DNA of 47,447 nucleotides from Bdellovibrionia bacterium. Its GTDB lineage: Bacteria; Bdellovibrionota; Bdellovibrionia; Bdellovibrionales; UBA1609. A model generated the notes under the pieces. It searched no databases. It was not told the DNA's origin and saw nothing but the letters and a program-made list of their open reading frames with translations. The DNA is taken from NCBI GenBank assembly GCA_030432925.1, contig JAUILT010000012.1, forward strand, positions 1 through 47,447. Direction: 5' to 3'. Below, in pieces: positions 25,901-32,827 of this stretch (position 1 is the first letter of the stretch; every line of letters begins with the position of its first letter). The translations under genes were made by a program, and so were the position numbers.

Positions 25901-26577
25901 TCCACCTCGTCTAAAAAGCCTGGGTTCAAAGAGGTGGTCAAAACCCACCCTCCGTCAATCTGGGTCAAATCGGCATCAAATGGAGAGGTTGGATTGTTTC
26001 CCAGTTTAAAAAGATCTTTCACAAATGAGTGATGTCTGAGTGATGTTTGTAAATTCAATTCAATGCCATAGTCGGTGAGCCAATGGTCAGGGGAAATATC
26101 TACCTGATTGTATGCCTTCAGTGTCTCGAATCTTTGAACCAACTTGTAATAAGACAGAAATTGCGCTGCAACAGCATCGATGACAATTTCCTCGGCTTCA
26201 TTCACTGTTTCTACTTGGGCAAAACTAGTGCCTAAAAAGGTATTCAATCTTAATTGCAGTTCTTCTCGCAGTTGTTTTATTTTAATCTGAAGAGATCTTA
26301 GATCAGACCCGGCTGGTGTTGCTCCTCCGTTGACAAAGTAACTTTCCCAACTTTCCAGGGATTCCCCCATGTCTATGGCCATAGAAGAAAATGTATCTCC
26401 ATTAAAAAGAACGGGGAGAGTCACGGTGATTTCTCGAACAGTGTTGACGTCGTTAGCAGAGTCATTTTTAGAGGAGGTGGGCGCAGTGGCGTGCTCTTCA
26501 GATCTCGCAAATGCTGGAGCTGGGCCACCAAGAATCATCATGAAAGTTAGAATCTGTATTATTAGAGTTCTCATCAC
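22972..26577 (-). CDS. very large exported membrane protein, first gene of the exported operon
   Basis: A 1201-aa protein with a signal peptide (1-24, ending PAFA-RS). A long, mostly helical domain (about 30-780) should be periplasmic. Three membrane segments follow near 792-808, 825-848 and 895-917. The C-terminal 280 residues are basic and coiled-coil-like (EQELDVIGKAF, many Gln/Arg) and end close to 'LGYDPQKGLF'. No known domain is visible. The size and topology resemble scaffold proteins of envelope machines, but that is inference. It leads the operon, and its stop overlaps the next start by one base. A candidate promoter lies in 26578-26707. Confidence 0.72.
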   Translation of the reverse strand: MMRTLIIQILTFMMILGGPAPAFARSEEHATAPTSSKNDSANDVNTVREITVTLPVLFNGDTFSSMAIDMGESLESWESYFVNGGATPAGSDLRSLQIKIKQLREELQLRLNTFLGTSFAQVETVNEAEEIVIDAVAAQFLSYYKLVQRFETLKAYNQVDISPDHWLTDYGIELNLQTSLRHHSFVKDLFKLGNNPTSPFDADLTQIDGGWVLTTSLNPGFLDEVEERQMAYRHAGNIVEYSRFIILKMQYMNLARLNGMLRRSTRDLPDPQKIPAIQENLQKFPPLARLKYFVQHQEWDLYRQTLSQMLVDEWALPDITPDALIVNFIDDQAANEMIAALQQTQNTHKDHLTEVLKGALPAQAPQIFEADQLFLANYKGRLTIETVLEILAQSRYSITMEAVTRQIRIFASNGAHREPQDLVEIRNELIEILSKNKNRYIEKLKNQLPISQERLQHLQAQALPQALYDNKMEMLDRLDMDILSIQNITTDDTLPVDLEILSQVRGEDVRLSGFHARKFNELIREGDFVTAGIGYHQFIMDNLELIGVPESTVADITANYEYQSLFDAFSQVEDRGQRKQMLRLLEAGNLFGFFNPVFMNLPSGENVDLTELVNLTLDDLDMSRSEKKSYQMAFAEKAASMNHMLVMQAERSIHDQSCLGDARNERLRGLPLWKIGPNFKTVAQQSCALDYLLLESEKKVYETFKTLTTISESSNASQIIHWLGRQFDMHSQTRSNDQHIIIQLLATTSLYTAALQTYSFFDTDLRQAIETYNHKPQARALFDKFYEDIIHPVFWGVILYQVVKFGLRFAAPGFQQTVSGFEKRLMTPIFGASYASASIVLMTAVLGYFGLKIQDTYQESQLDNTLSNYHFSAFDDGTTFVKTEDWKKQHLAYKKARNELLITGVILAGFMVGIVAARAMFRAYMRNFARSGGFVKKHKEFIQTGLGFQPGKWSLTREHLEGSLRAQMRRIDASSELSILQKQRLKTRITQQFIQIEQELDVIGKAFVNPPPHLSKVVQELGLMDSRIVGPETGWWAHQNRLAQVQRHWESQFHSKLISYTEYQTKQSQMHDVIAHARAQVHWYKNSQEAVEVARAGVARVTPKHPMHSDFLSSMNEFRWTSSMDLPDWAAVKQQNDWLSRLDTGFRFKIVERGGKWKLEAYAVENRIIYDRIAGKARKMIENADNGKTPRLGYDPQKGLF

Positions 26578-26707
26578 AGGGACTCATAGGAGCAATCCAG
26601 AGACCATGATTTTTAAGGAAAAAGGGACAAATTGAGACTCAAACGAAATATATCAGCAGTAGAGCCCGTCAAAAAGTTCGTCAACTGTCAGTCAGTGCCG
26701 GAAAGGG

Positions 26708-27049
26708 TCAATAAACAATGGGCCCTACGGGCTCACCGCCAAGAATATGAAAATGCAGATGGGGCACTTCCTGGCCCCCATGTTGACCAATATTGGTGAT
26801 CACCCGATAGCCGGAGTTCTTGAGGCCAGCACTTTCAGCCACTTCTGTGACTTTCATCATTACGTGGCCCATCAAGGCTTGATCCTCAGGGGTCAAATCC
26901 GCCAGAGACAGGATCTCTTTTTTAGGAATCACTAGTAAGTGCACTTTTTTTCTAGGCTGAATATCTTTAAAGGCCATGCAATGTTCGTCTTCATAAACGA
27001 TATCTGCAGGGATCTCCTTGTCGATAATCTTTTTGAAAATGCTACTCAT
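26708..27049 (-). CDS. HIT-family nucleotide hydrolase (HinT-like)
   Basis: A 113-aa histidine-triad protein. It contains the family entry 'IFKKIIDKEIPADIVYED' and the catalytic triad H97-L-H99-F-H101 (HLHFHILGG). HinT-type enzymes hydrolyse nucleoside phosphoramidates and lysyl- or aminoacyl-AMP. Length and motif spacing are normal. It follows the ETF-ubiquinone oxidoreductase gene with a 3-bp gap, so they form one transcript. The functional link between them is not obvious. Confidence 0.92.
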   Translation of the reverse strand: MSSIFKKIIDKEIPADIVYEDEHCMAFKDIQPRKKVHLLVIPKKEILSLADLTPEDQALMGHVMMKVTEVAESAGLKNSGYRVITNIGQHGGQEVPHLHFHILGGEPVGPIVY

Positions 27050-27052
27050 AAA

Positions 27053-28699
27053 TCACATCTCCTTGTAGTTGGGGCCACTGCCTCCTTCGCGGGGACGCCA
27101 CCTTGGACCCAAAACATCTGTGGCCTTGCAGTCAACGCAGTTGGGGGCATTGACCACCAGTTGATCCCCTCGGCGCTCATAAACACCGGCTGGACAAAGG
27201 TGAGAGTAAAAATCGGCTATTTCAGGTGTAATATCCTGACCCACAGTCAGGTGCTGAGGAATATCATCTCGAGTCTTATTTCCAGATAAGTAGACAGCAT
27301 CTACTTTAGAAATACCTACAGGTTTGGAGAGTTTGTTTTCTTCACCAAAGAACTTCCACTCTTCGGCATCATCCATAGGGTGGTCCGAATCTCCGGGAAA
27401 GGCTCCGCCCGTCAGAGTCATCAGTGCGGCTTTCATTCCACCGGAATAAAAGCCGCCTTTAAAGGCCTGTCTCATATTGCGGACTTTTTTAAGGTCTTTT
27501 CCAATAAAGCTACTTTGGATGGCCGTATCATACCCGGAAAGAGCCTCTTTGGAGGTGTCTCCTCTCTTGAGAGCCTTGTAAATACTTTCGGCGGCAAGGA
27601 CCCCAGATTTCATGGCATAGTGAATACCCTTGAGCGCTGGCACATTCACCAGACCGGCAGCATCTCCTAAAACCAGCAGTCCATCACCACTGAGGGAGTC
27701 TTTGATGGCATTGTAGCCTCCCTCAGGAATGGTTTTAGCTCCCCACTCGACGCATTCGCCACCATCTAGAAGATCTTTAAATAAAGGGTGAGTTTTCATG
27801 TGCTGTAAAAGGTTGTGAACATCCAGGGTGCTGTCCCGGTAGTCCAACCCAGCCACCAGGCCAATAGAAACACTGTCGTCAGACAGTGGATACATCCAAG
27901 AGCCCCCAAAGACCTCTTTTGGAAGAGGCCAACCTAGGGTGTGTAAAATATGATCTGGCGCTTTTTTGACCTTCCAGACCTCTTTCACCCCAAGGGCATA
28001 AATCTGTGGGTACTTACTTTGGGTATTTTGTAGATCGTACCAGGCTTGGGCTAGGGAAGAGCGTGTGCCATCAGACAGTACTGTTATTTGAGCGGTTAAA
28101 TCTGTGGGCGGCATGTATTGGCCACCAGGTGTGCTATCACGGTTTTCTCCCATGGCCGTGGTCTGAACACCCACAACCTTGGAACCTTCTACGTACAGGG
28201 ACTGGGCTGGAAAACTGGGAAGAATATTAATGCCCAGTTCTTCGGCTTTGTCTCCTAGCCACCGTACTATTTCAGAAAGAGAAGCCGAGTAGTTGCCGGT
28301 ATTGTGCATAGTAGGAGGAGTTGGAATGCGCACAGATCCAGTTTCTGTCATTAACAAAACTTTTTCTCCAGTGACTTTCTTGCGAAACGGAAAGTCCTCG
28401 TCTTTCAGGTCAGGAAATAGCTCACGAAACACGACTGGGTTGACTACGGCTCCTGAAAGGGAGTGGCCTCCAAGAGTTTCTGACTTTTCCAGCACTCCAA
28501 TTTCAATATCTTCCATATCGGGATCATTTTTGACTTTTTGGGCCAGAGCGATGGCGCCAGAGAGTCCTGCAGGTCCTGCACCAACAAACAAAACATCCAT
28601 AGGGACGACATCTTCACCCTCGGGCGTTTTTCGCAGAATCAATTGGTCTGTGGGCAATTCTGTCTGAAAATTGGCTGGAACAAACTTTTTGTCATTCAT
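27053..28699 (-). CDS. electron transfer flavoprotein-ubiquinone oxidoreductase
   Basis: A 548-aa flavoprotein that passes electrons from reduced ETF (beta-oxidation) to the quinone pool at the inner membrane. The N-terminal FAD dinucleotide motif is 'VLFVGAGPAGLSGAIAL' (about 36-52). The GG-doublet region 'GVLEKSETLGGHSLSG' follows, then the quinone-binding region and the C-terminal ferredoxin-like domain. Iron-sulfur ligands visible are C502 (LCPAGVYE), C521 and C524 (NCVDCKATD). The fourth ligand, Cys in the mitochondrial-type NCxxCKxCD motif, is Thr527 here. The nucleotide reading was checked on the minus strand. It works with the thiolase in fatty-acid oxidation. Confidence 0.92.
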   Translation of the reverse strand: MNDKKFVPANFQTELPTDQLILRKTPEGEDVVPMDVLFVGAGPAGLSGAIALAQKVKNDPDMEDIEIGVLEKSETLGGHSLSGAVVNPVVFRELFPDLKDEDFPFRKKVTGEKVLLMTETGSVRIPTPPTMHNTGNYSASLSEIVRWLGDKAEELGINILPSFPAQSLYVEGSKVVGVQTTAMGENRDSTPGGQYMPPTDLTAQITVLSDGTRSSLAQAWYDLQNTQSKYPQIYALGVKEVWKVKKAPDHILHTLGWPLPKEVFGGSWMYPLSDDSVSIGLVAGLDYRDSTLDVHNLLQHMKTHPLFKDLLDGGECVEWGAKTIPEGGYNAIKDSLSGDGLLVLGDAAGLVNVPALKGIHYAMKSGVLAAESIYKALKRGDTSKEALSGYDTAIQSSFIGKDLKKVRNMRQAFKGGFYSGGMKAALMTLTGGAFPGDSDHPMDDAEEWKFFGEENKLSKPVGISKVDAVYLSGNKTRDDIPQHLTVGQDITPEIADFYSHLCPAGVYERRGDQLVVNAPNCVDCKATDVLGPRWRPREGGSGPNYKEM

Positions 28700-28799
28700 T
28701 TGAGAATCCCCTCGGTGATTTTATGCGCAGCACTCTATGAATTCAGGGCGCTTTTGTCCAGCATGGGATAATAGAAGCGAGGCGTTACATTGTCGGAAT

Positions 28800-29501
28800 A
28801 TGGGGAGTGTTCAGGTTGGGGCCATCTTGGAAACAGACTTGACGGTTTTCCTGTCTATCATTGAAAATAGAAACCTTGCCGGATCAGCCCGGTGGAAATC
28901 TTTTGCTTTTGCGGGACGTACTTTGGCGGTTTTTCAATTCAGTGACTTCACATTAAAATATGAACTTCATTTACAACTTGTGTCCAGAGATACCTTATTG
29001 ATCTATCGTTCTGATCAGGCCCAACCCTGGAAGAGTCTTCTAGATTTCTGGAAAAGTAAAACTGATGGGAGCAAAACAGGTAAGCTCTGTGTTCTTGTAC
29101 TTCCCAGCCCTAGTGAGCAAAAAGCAAATAACTCCGTTGACCGGGAGCTGCACGCTGTGGGTTCACTTTTAGAAGCGGTGGGTTTTGAAGATGTGGTATT
29201 TATGGGTCAGGCCACGGCGGGCTATATGGCTATGGAGATGGCAAGCAGACAGCCCGCACGGGTAAAGAAAATTGTGGTGGTGGACCCGACTCCTTACCAG
29301 TGGGAAGGGTGTAACAAGCCCGGCTCTGAGAGTCTCAAGGGCATTGAAAAAGAGGTTTTGGTTTTACAAGGAGCCTTTGACAAGTCCCACCCTAAAACTG
29401 GAGCCAGAGAGTTTGTAAAATCCTTGCCCAATGCTCGGGTACTAGAGATGAGCTCCCCCAGCAATGATGCTATTTACGATGAGATCAACAGTTTTATCTG
29501 A
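28800..29501 (+). CDS. alpha/beta-hydrolase-like protein lacking the nucleophile
   Basis: A 233-aa protein. The C-terminal half has the shape of an alpha/beta hydrolase: 'DVVFMGQATAGYMAMEMASRQPARVKKIVVVDPTP' is the nucleophile-elbow strand-turn-helix plus the next strand (written here only as pieces: GQATAG, MEMASRQPARV, VVVDPTP). The position of the catalytic Ser (GxSxG) is Ala in GQATAG, so hydrolase activity is doubtful. Residues 1-90 are unrelated to the usual lid. An ATG at 28800 was preferred, with an in-frame ATG at 28737 as alternative. It is divergent from the ETF-QO gene, and a strong terminator follows at 29517. Confidence 0.6.
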   Translation: MGSVQVGAILETDLTVFLSIIENRNLAGSARWKSFAFAGRTLAVFQFSDFTLKYELHLQLVSRDTLLIYRSDQAQPWKSLLDFWKSKTDGSKTGKLCVLVLPSPSEQKANNSVDRELHAVGSLLEAVGFEDVVFMGQATAGYMAMEMASRQPARVKKIVVVDPTPYQWEGCNKPGSESLKGIEKEVLVLQGAFDKSHPKTGAREFVKSLPNARVLEMSSPSNDAIYDEINSFI

Positions 29502-29516
29502 GGCTGGTATAAAAAA

Positions 29517-29541
29517 GGCACTTTCTCGAAGTGCCTTTTTT
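29517..29541. terminator. bidirectional intrinsic terminator
   Basis: GGCACTT (29517-29523), loop TCTCG, AAGTGCC (29529-29535), then TTTTTTATTT. An A-run precedes the stem, so the minus strand also has a T-run. It sits 16 bp after the plus-strand gene ending at 29501 and about 50 bp past the minus-strand peroxiredoxin gene, serving both. Confidence 0.85.
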
Positions 29542-29589
29542 ATTTGTACAGTCATTTTTAAAAAGACCGGACCATTTTTGCTCAAGGTT

Positions 29590-30174
29590 TTATTGATTTT
29601 TTTGAAACCACTCTTTGGAGCCAGAAGGATCGGGTTTCATTGTGTCAGCACCTTCATCCCAGTTGGCAGGGCAAACCTCGCCGTGCTCAGAAGTGTATTG
29701 ATAACCTTTTAATAATCTTAAAGCCTCTTCGACATTTCGTCCCACAGAGAGGTTGTTGATCGTTGCGTGTTGGATGACATCGTTGTTATCTATCAGGAAT
29801 AAGCCTCTCAGGGCTACGCCTTCTTCATTCAACACCTCATAGTCAGTGGCAATTTTTTTATGAAGGTCTGAAAGAATAGGAAAGTCGACTTCGCCAATAC
29901 CACCATCTTTGCGAGATTGTTGGGACCAGGCCAGGTGAGAGAAGTGAGAGTCAATGGAGCAGGCAATAATTTCGCAGTTCTTCTCGCGAAACCTACTGGC
30001 TGCGTCAGAAAACGCGATGATTTCAGTAGGGCAAACAAATGTAAAGTCCAGGGGGTAAAAGAACAGAATTTTCCATTTGCCCTTAAAATCAGCAAGGGAA
30101 ATCTCTTTGAAGTCGCCGTCCACGAGAGCGGTGGCTTTAAAATCTGGGGCTGGGTTTCCTACTAATCGGGACAT
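29590..30174 (-). CDS. 2-Cys peroxiredoxin (AhpC/TSA family)
   Basis: A 194-aa thiol peroxidase reducing peroxides. The peroxidatic Cys is C48 in 'PLDFTFVCPTE', the resolving Cys is C168 in 'GEVCPANW', and R near 'GVALRGLFLID' completes the typical 2-Cys active site. Length is normal for a typical 2-Cys peroxiredoxin. AAGGAG precedes the ATG. It is the last gene of a thioredoxin-DUF6952-peroxiredoxin set, 62 bp after the DUF6952 gene, so the thioredoxin is the likely electron donor. An OxyR-like site upstream of the set fits oxidative-stress control. Confidence 0.93.
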   Translation of the reverse strand: MSRLVGNPAPDFKATALVDGDFKEISLADFKGKWKILFFYPLDFTFVCPTEIIAFSDAASRFREKNCEIIACSIDSHFSHLAWSQQSRKDGGIGEVDFPILSDLHKKIATDYEVLNEEGVALRGLFLIDNNDVIQHATINNLSVGRNVEEALRLLKGYQYTSEHGEVCPANWDEGADTMKPDPSGSKEWFQKNQ

Positions 30175-30236
30175 AATATTCTCCTTTTTCTTGTATTTAG
30201 GTTTTCAAAAAACGCATTCATTGTGATGATTTAAAA

Positions 30237-30494
30237 TCAAAAGTCAATGGAGCCCATGACCCTTTTCATAAAATCATTCAGAGCATCATTTTTGGGTTTT
30301 CCCTCTTTGATATCATGGGCCACAGAGAGGGCTCCGCTCATATTAGAAATAAGCTCCCCAATGGTATCGAGTTCTTCGTCTTTTAGGCCTCGGATCTGAC
30401 TGATGTGCTCCAGAACGTCAATGGCTTTGGAGACATCTTCAGGGTCATGTTCTTCAATGTATTCAGAAATCTGTCGGATGACGGGCAGCTTCAT
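30237..30494 (-). CDS. DUF6952-type small conserved protein
   Basis: An 85-aa acidic helical protein: 'MKLPVIRQISEYIEEHD', central 'VLEHISQIRGLKDEELDTI' and C-terminal 'NDFMKRVMGSIDF'. I recognise this pattern as the DUF6952 group, mostly seen in Bacteroidota beside thioredoxin and peroxiredoxin genes. The family function is unknown. It overlaps the thioredoxin gene by 4 bp (ATGA). Conserved neighbourhood suggests a role in peroxide detoxification, perhaps as a partner of the two redox proteins. Recognition is from memory of the family. Confidence 0.78.
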   Translation of the reverse strand: MKLPVIRQISEYIEEHDPEDVSKAIDVLEHISQIRGLKDEELDTIGELISNMSGALSVAHDIKEGKPKNDALNDFMKRVMGSIDF

Positions 30495-30787
30495 TTTAAT
30501 AACTCCTTTACGATATCAATTTTGTTTCCTTGAGCCTGTTTTTGAAAGGTTCCATTCTTAAAGAGCGCAAAGGTGGGCAGGTGATTCACCTGGGCCAGTT
30601 TGCGAGATTCCGGGAACTTCTCGGCATCCACATAAACAAATTCTGTGCCTTCAGTTTCTTCGGCCAGCTTTTTAAATTTTGGTTTGACCATACGGCAGTT
30701 TCCACACCAGGTAGCTCCGTACTGGACAACCACAGTGTCGTTATTAGCAATGACCTCATTTAAATTGTCTTGATTTAACTCGAGCAT
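30491..30787 (-). CDS. thioredoxin-like protein with WCGNC active site
   Basis: A 98-aa thioredoxin fold with redox centre W27-C28-G-N-C31 ('YGATWCGNCRMVKPKF') and the cis-Pro motif 'HLPTFALF'. The usual thioredoxin centre is CGPC. CGNC should change redox potential. No signal peptide, so it is cytoplasmic. The start is fixed by AAAGGAGGT five bases before the ATG at 30787. It leads the thioredoxin-DUF6952-peroxiredoxin operon and is the likely reductant of the peroxiredoxin. Confidence 0.9.
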   Translation of the reverse strand: MLELNQDNLNEVIANNDTVVVQYGATWCGNCRMVKPKFKKLAEETEGTEFVYVDAEKFPESRKLAQVNHLPTFALFKNGTFQKQAQGNKIDIVKELLK

Positions 30788-30843
30788 CTGAGACCTCCTT
30801 TTCAATATGGAACCATCATGAAGGGGTTCTATTAAAAAGACGA

Positions 30844-30879
30844 ATATTCAGTTTCTATAGATCGATAGGAAAAATCTAT
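30844..30879. promoter_or_regulatory. OxyR-like operator upstream of the thioredoxin/peroxiredoxin operon
   Basis: Four tetramers lie in order: ATAT (30844), 7 bases, CTAT (30855), 6 bases, ATAG (30865), 7 bases, CTAT (30876). The OxyR consensus is ATAG-N7-CTAT-N7-ATAG-N7-CTAT. Only one base and one spacer position differ. It is 57-92 bp upstream of the thioredoxin ATG, an activator distance. Binding is inferred. Confidence 0.5.
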
Positions 30880-30891
30880 AGATTTTTTTAA

Positions 30892-30907
30892 ATGATAACT
30901 ATATCAT
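30892..30907. promoter_or_regulatory. 16-bp palindrome next to the OxyR-like site
   Basis: ATGATA-ACTA-TATCAT has perfect 6-bp arms. It lies 12 bp upstream of the OxyR-like site and could bind a second dimeric regulator. It is loosely Fur/PerR-like but does not match the 7-1-7 arrangement. The remaining bases up to 31024 show nothing clear. Confidence 0.35.
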
Positions 30908-31024
30908 CCTGGTTTGAATTTTTCAGGATTGAGATGGAAATAAATCAGTTCCAAAAAAACTGAAAAAAACGAGATTGGTATAAAGAAAAACAACCATCTG
31001 CAGGCTCCCCCAGACTTCAGAGGC

Positions 31025-31492
31025 CTAGGCGTCTGGTTGAGTGATCAGTTTGTAATTGCTTAGAATCAGGCTCAGGGCCTTTAGATGCAAACGCAGTATG
31101 GGGGTGCAGGGAGAGAGGGTTTTTACCCAATCCTTTTGAGAGTCGGTCAGTTCTGGAGCGGGAACGTCAGATAGGGATTCAATCAGTAAAGACACTTCTA
31201 GTGAAGTTTCCAAGTCCTCCAAGGATGGAAGGGGTTCTTCTGACTGTTGCGCCTTAGAGCAGGAGTTCCATTTTTCCATAGGGACATTCAAGGCCCTCAG
31301 AGAATCGACGGCCTCGTCAACAGAAGCTTTACTGAAGGAGACGACTTTCCCAGTCATTCGATCTTTGAGAACATATTTTGGAGGAACGCGCGGGTTGATT
31401 TTTTTTGTAGGCTTAACCACAGGGTCGGCTAAGGCAGGCCCTGCAACCATCAGGCCTGTCAAAAATAAAGTGTATAAATAGTGGCACCTCAT
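31025..31492 (-). CDS. small secreted protein of unknown function
   Basis: A 155-aa protein with a Sec signal peptide ('MRCHYLYTLFLTGLMVAGPALA', AxA cleavage about residue 22; written as YLYTLFLTGLMVAGPALA). The mature N-terminus is basic and Pro-rich (VVKPTKKINPRVPPKY), and the rest is Leu/Ser-rich with two Cys residues that could pair. No family is recognised. The ATG at 31492 follows AGAGGAT and starts a complete signal peptide. Longer in-frame starts spoil it. It lies between the redox operon and a MITE, apparently as its own unit. Confidence 0.65.
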   Translation of the reverse strand: MRCHYLYTLFLTGLMVAGPALADPVVKPTKKINPRVPPKYVLKDRMTGKVVSFSKASVDEAVDSLRALNVPMEKWNSCSKAQQSEEPLPSLEDLETSLEVSLLIESLSDVPAPELTDSQKDWVKTLSPCTPILRLHLKALSLILSNYKLITQPDA

Positions 31493-31610
31493 ACTTATCC
31501 TCTGTATAAAGAGTTTATCACTCTTTAATAATAACCCCATTGTGAGACGCTATCCAGAGTTAAGTCCTGATAATGACTTTGTTCTCATATTGATACAAAA
31601 GAGAGGTCAC

Positions 31611-31779
31611 ACTAGTGTCGTAACCAATAAAATTTTTCACCCCCAGCTGGTTATTTTTAAGCAACTCCAATTTGCTCCTCCTCGAATTGGCTTCTGGCCA
31701 GTCCTTCGTCGTCTCGCATTGAATTTGCTCAAAAATTCCTGTGCTGCCAGTGAAAAATTTTATTGGTTACGACACTAGT
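31611..31779. mobile_element. 169-bp MITE, copy 1 (IS630/Tc1-type ends)
   Basis: A non-coding element bounded by perfect 30-bp terminal inverted repeats: ACTAGTGTCGTAACCAATAA at the left, its reverse complement at the right, continuing to TTTTTCAC. CTAG stands at both ends, the preferred target of IS630-family transposons, which duplicate TA. No transposase gene is inside, so it is non-autonomous. Copy 2 at 43863-44031 differs at two internal positions (by eye). The right end overlaps the stop codon of the serine protease gene. The rest of 31493-31610 holds only promoter-like AT-rich sequence. Confidence 0.88.
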
Positions 31780-32635
31780 TGGGCAGGTAGGGAACCGTCA
31801 CAGTAATATCTGTTACATCCTCCCCCCGACATCCATCATCTGCACAGACGTTGGATATTCGGCATCCGTCCTTGGAGACGAAGTCGAGTTCCCCACGAAC
31901 AAGAATACCTTCAACTACACCTGTCATTGAGTTAAAAACAGCACTTCCGGAATTACCACCATAGGTGTCCAGGTTAGCGACAAAGAAACCATGATTCAGG
32001 CTTCTGACTGAAGCACCACCAGCGACCTTTGTAGGGAGTCCAGCTGGGTGGCCAATAACGGTCAGCCCTGTTCCAGGAGTCACAGAACCACTTCTGCGAA
32101 TTTTAATAGGTGTGCGATTGACAACAGGCCTATCCAGGCGAACAACAGCAAAGTCAGACCCTCCCCCATGAACTTGACTTTGGATGACTTTTTCGCAGTG
32201 ATAAACGTTGTTTTCTGGGATGACTGTGGGCGTTGTCTGGTGTTTTTTAAAGATGGCAAAATCAAATACAAAGCTTGTACTTTCGCAGCTGGGCTGGGTG
32301 CGAATGCAGTGACCAGCGGTTATAATTACATCAGGAGCTACTAAAAAACCTGAACAAAAGACCCCAGTTCTTTGTTCACGGAAGGGCTCTGTTGGGCAAA
32401 GATTATAGGACTCACCGTAGGACCTTGTCTTCAGGGAGTAGGTGCCATCATTTTTATTGAGATCTCTGGTACTGACAAGCCCCACAGTGGCATGAGCCAG
32501 AACGAGTTGAGCGGGGTCTTGTACTTGGTAGAGATCTAACCGGTCATCGTTCCCGTAAATAACATCTGGTCGGATGCTGTTGGCATTGGCCACAATTGGC
32601 AAAACGGTCAGAAAAAGGATGGATAGATACTTCAT
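31775..32635 (-). CDS. secreted trypsin-like serine protease
   Basis: A 286-aa protease with signal peptide (1-18, 'SILFLTVLPIVANA'). Catalytic triad: H109 in 'VIITAGHC', D161 in 'GSDFAVVRL' and S229 in 'YGGNSGSAVF'. The fold is chymotrypsin-like, closest to V8/glutamyl-endopeptidase-type bacterial enzymes. Several Cys (80, 94, 110, 117) could form disulfides. It should act in the periplasm or outside the cell. GGGGAG precedes the ATG. The TAG stop (31775-31777 on the plus strand, 'cta') lies in the CTAG at the end of the MITE. Because the target CTAG is duplicated, the reading frame was probably not altered. Confidence 0.9.
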   Translation of the reverse strand: MKYLSILFLTVLPIVANANSIRPDVIYGNDDRLDLYQVQDPAQLVLAHATVGLVSTRDLNKNDGTYSLKTRSYGESYNLCPTEPFREQRTGVFCSGFLVAPDVIITAGHCIRTQPSCESTSFVFDFAIFKKHQTTPTVIPENNVYHCEKVIQSQVHGGGSDFAVVRLDRPVVNRTPIKIRRSGSVTPGTGLTVIGHPAGLPTKVAGGASVRSLNHGFFVANLDTYGGNSGSAVFNSMTGVVEGILVRGELDFVSKDGCRISNVCADDGCRGEDVTDITVTVPYLPN

Positions 32636-32827
32636 CAGAACTCTCCCCCATGATGTGTTCCTCTTCTACACTCGGAGCCCCTTGAAATAGTCATGAGTCC
32701 TGCTTGGGTCCAATTCCTGTGTTAAAGGACTGGGTAAGTTTTGCCGGTGGGAATCTAGTCTTCAGTGGAGTTGGCCGAAAGAGAGTTTATGTGGTATCAG
32801 TAGGACTTTTAGAAAGGACCTTTAGGT

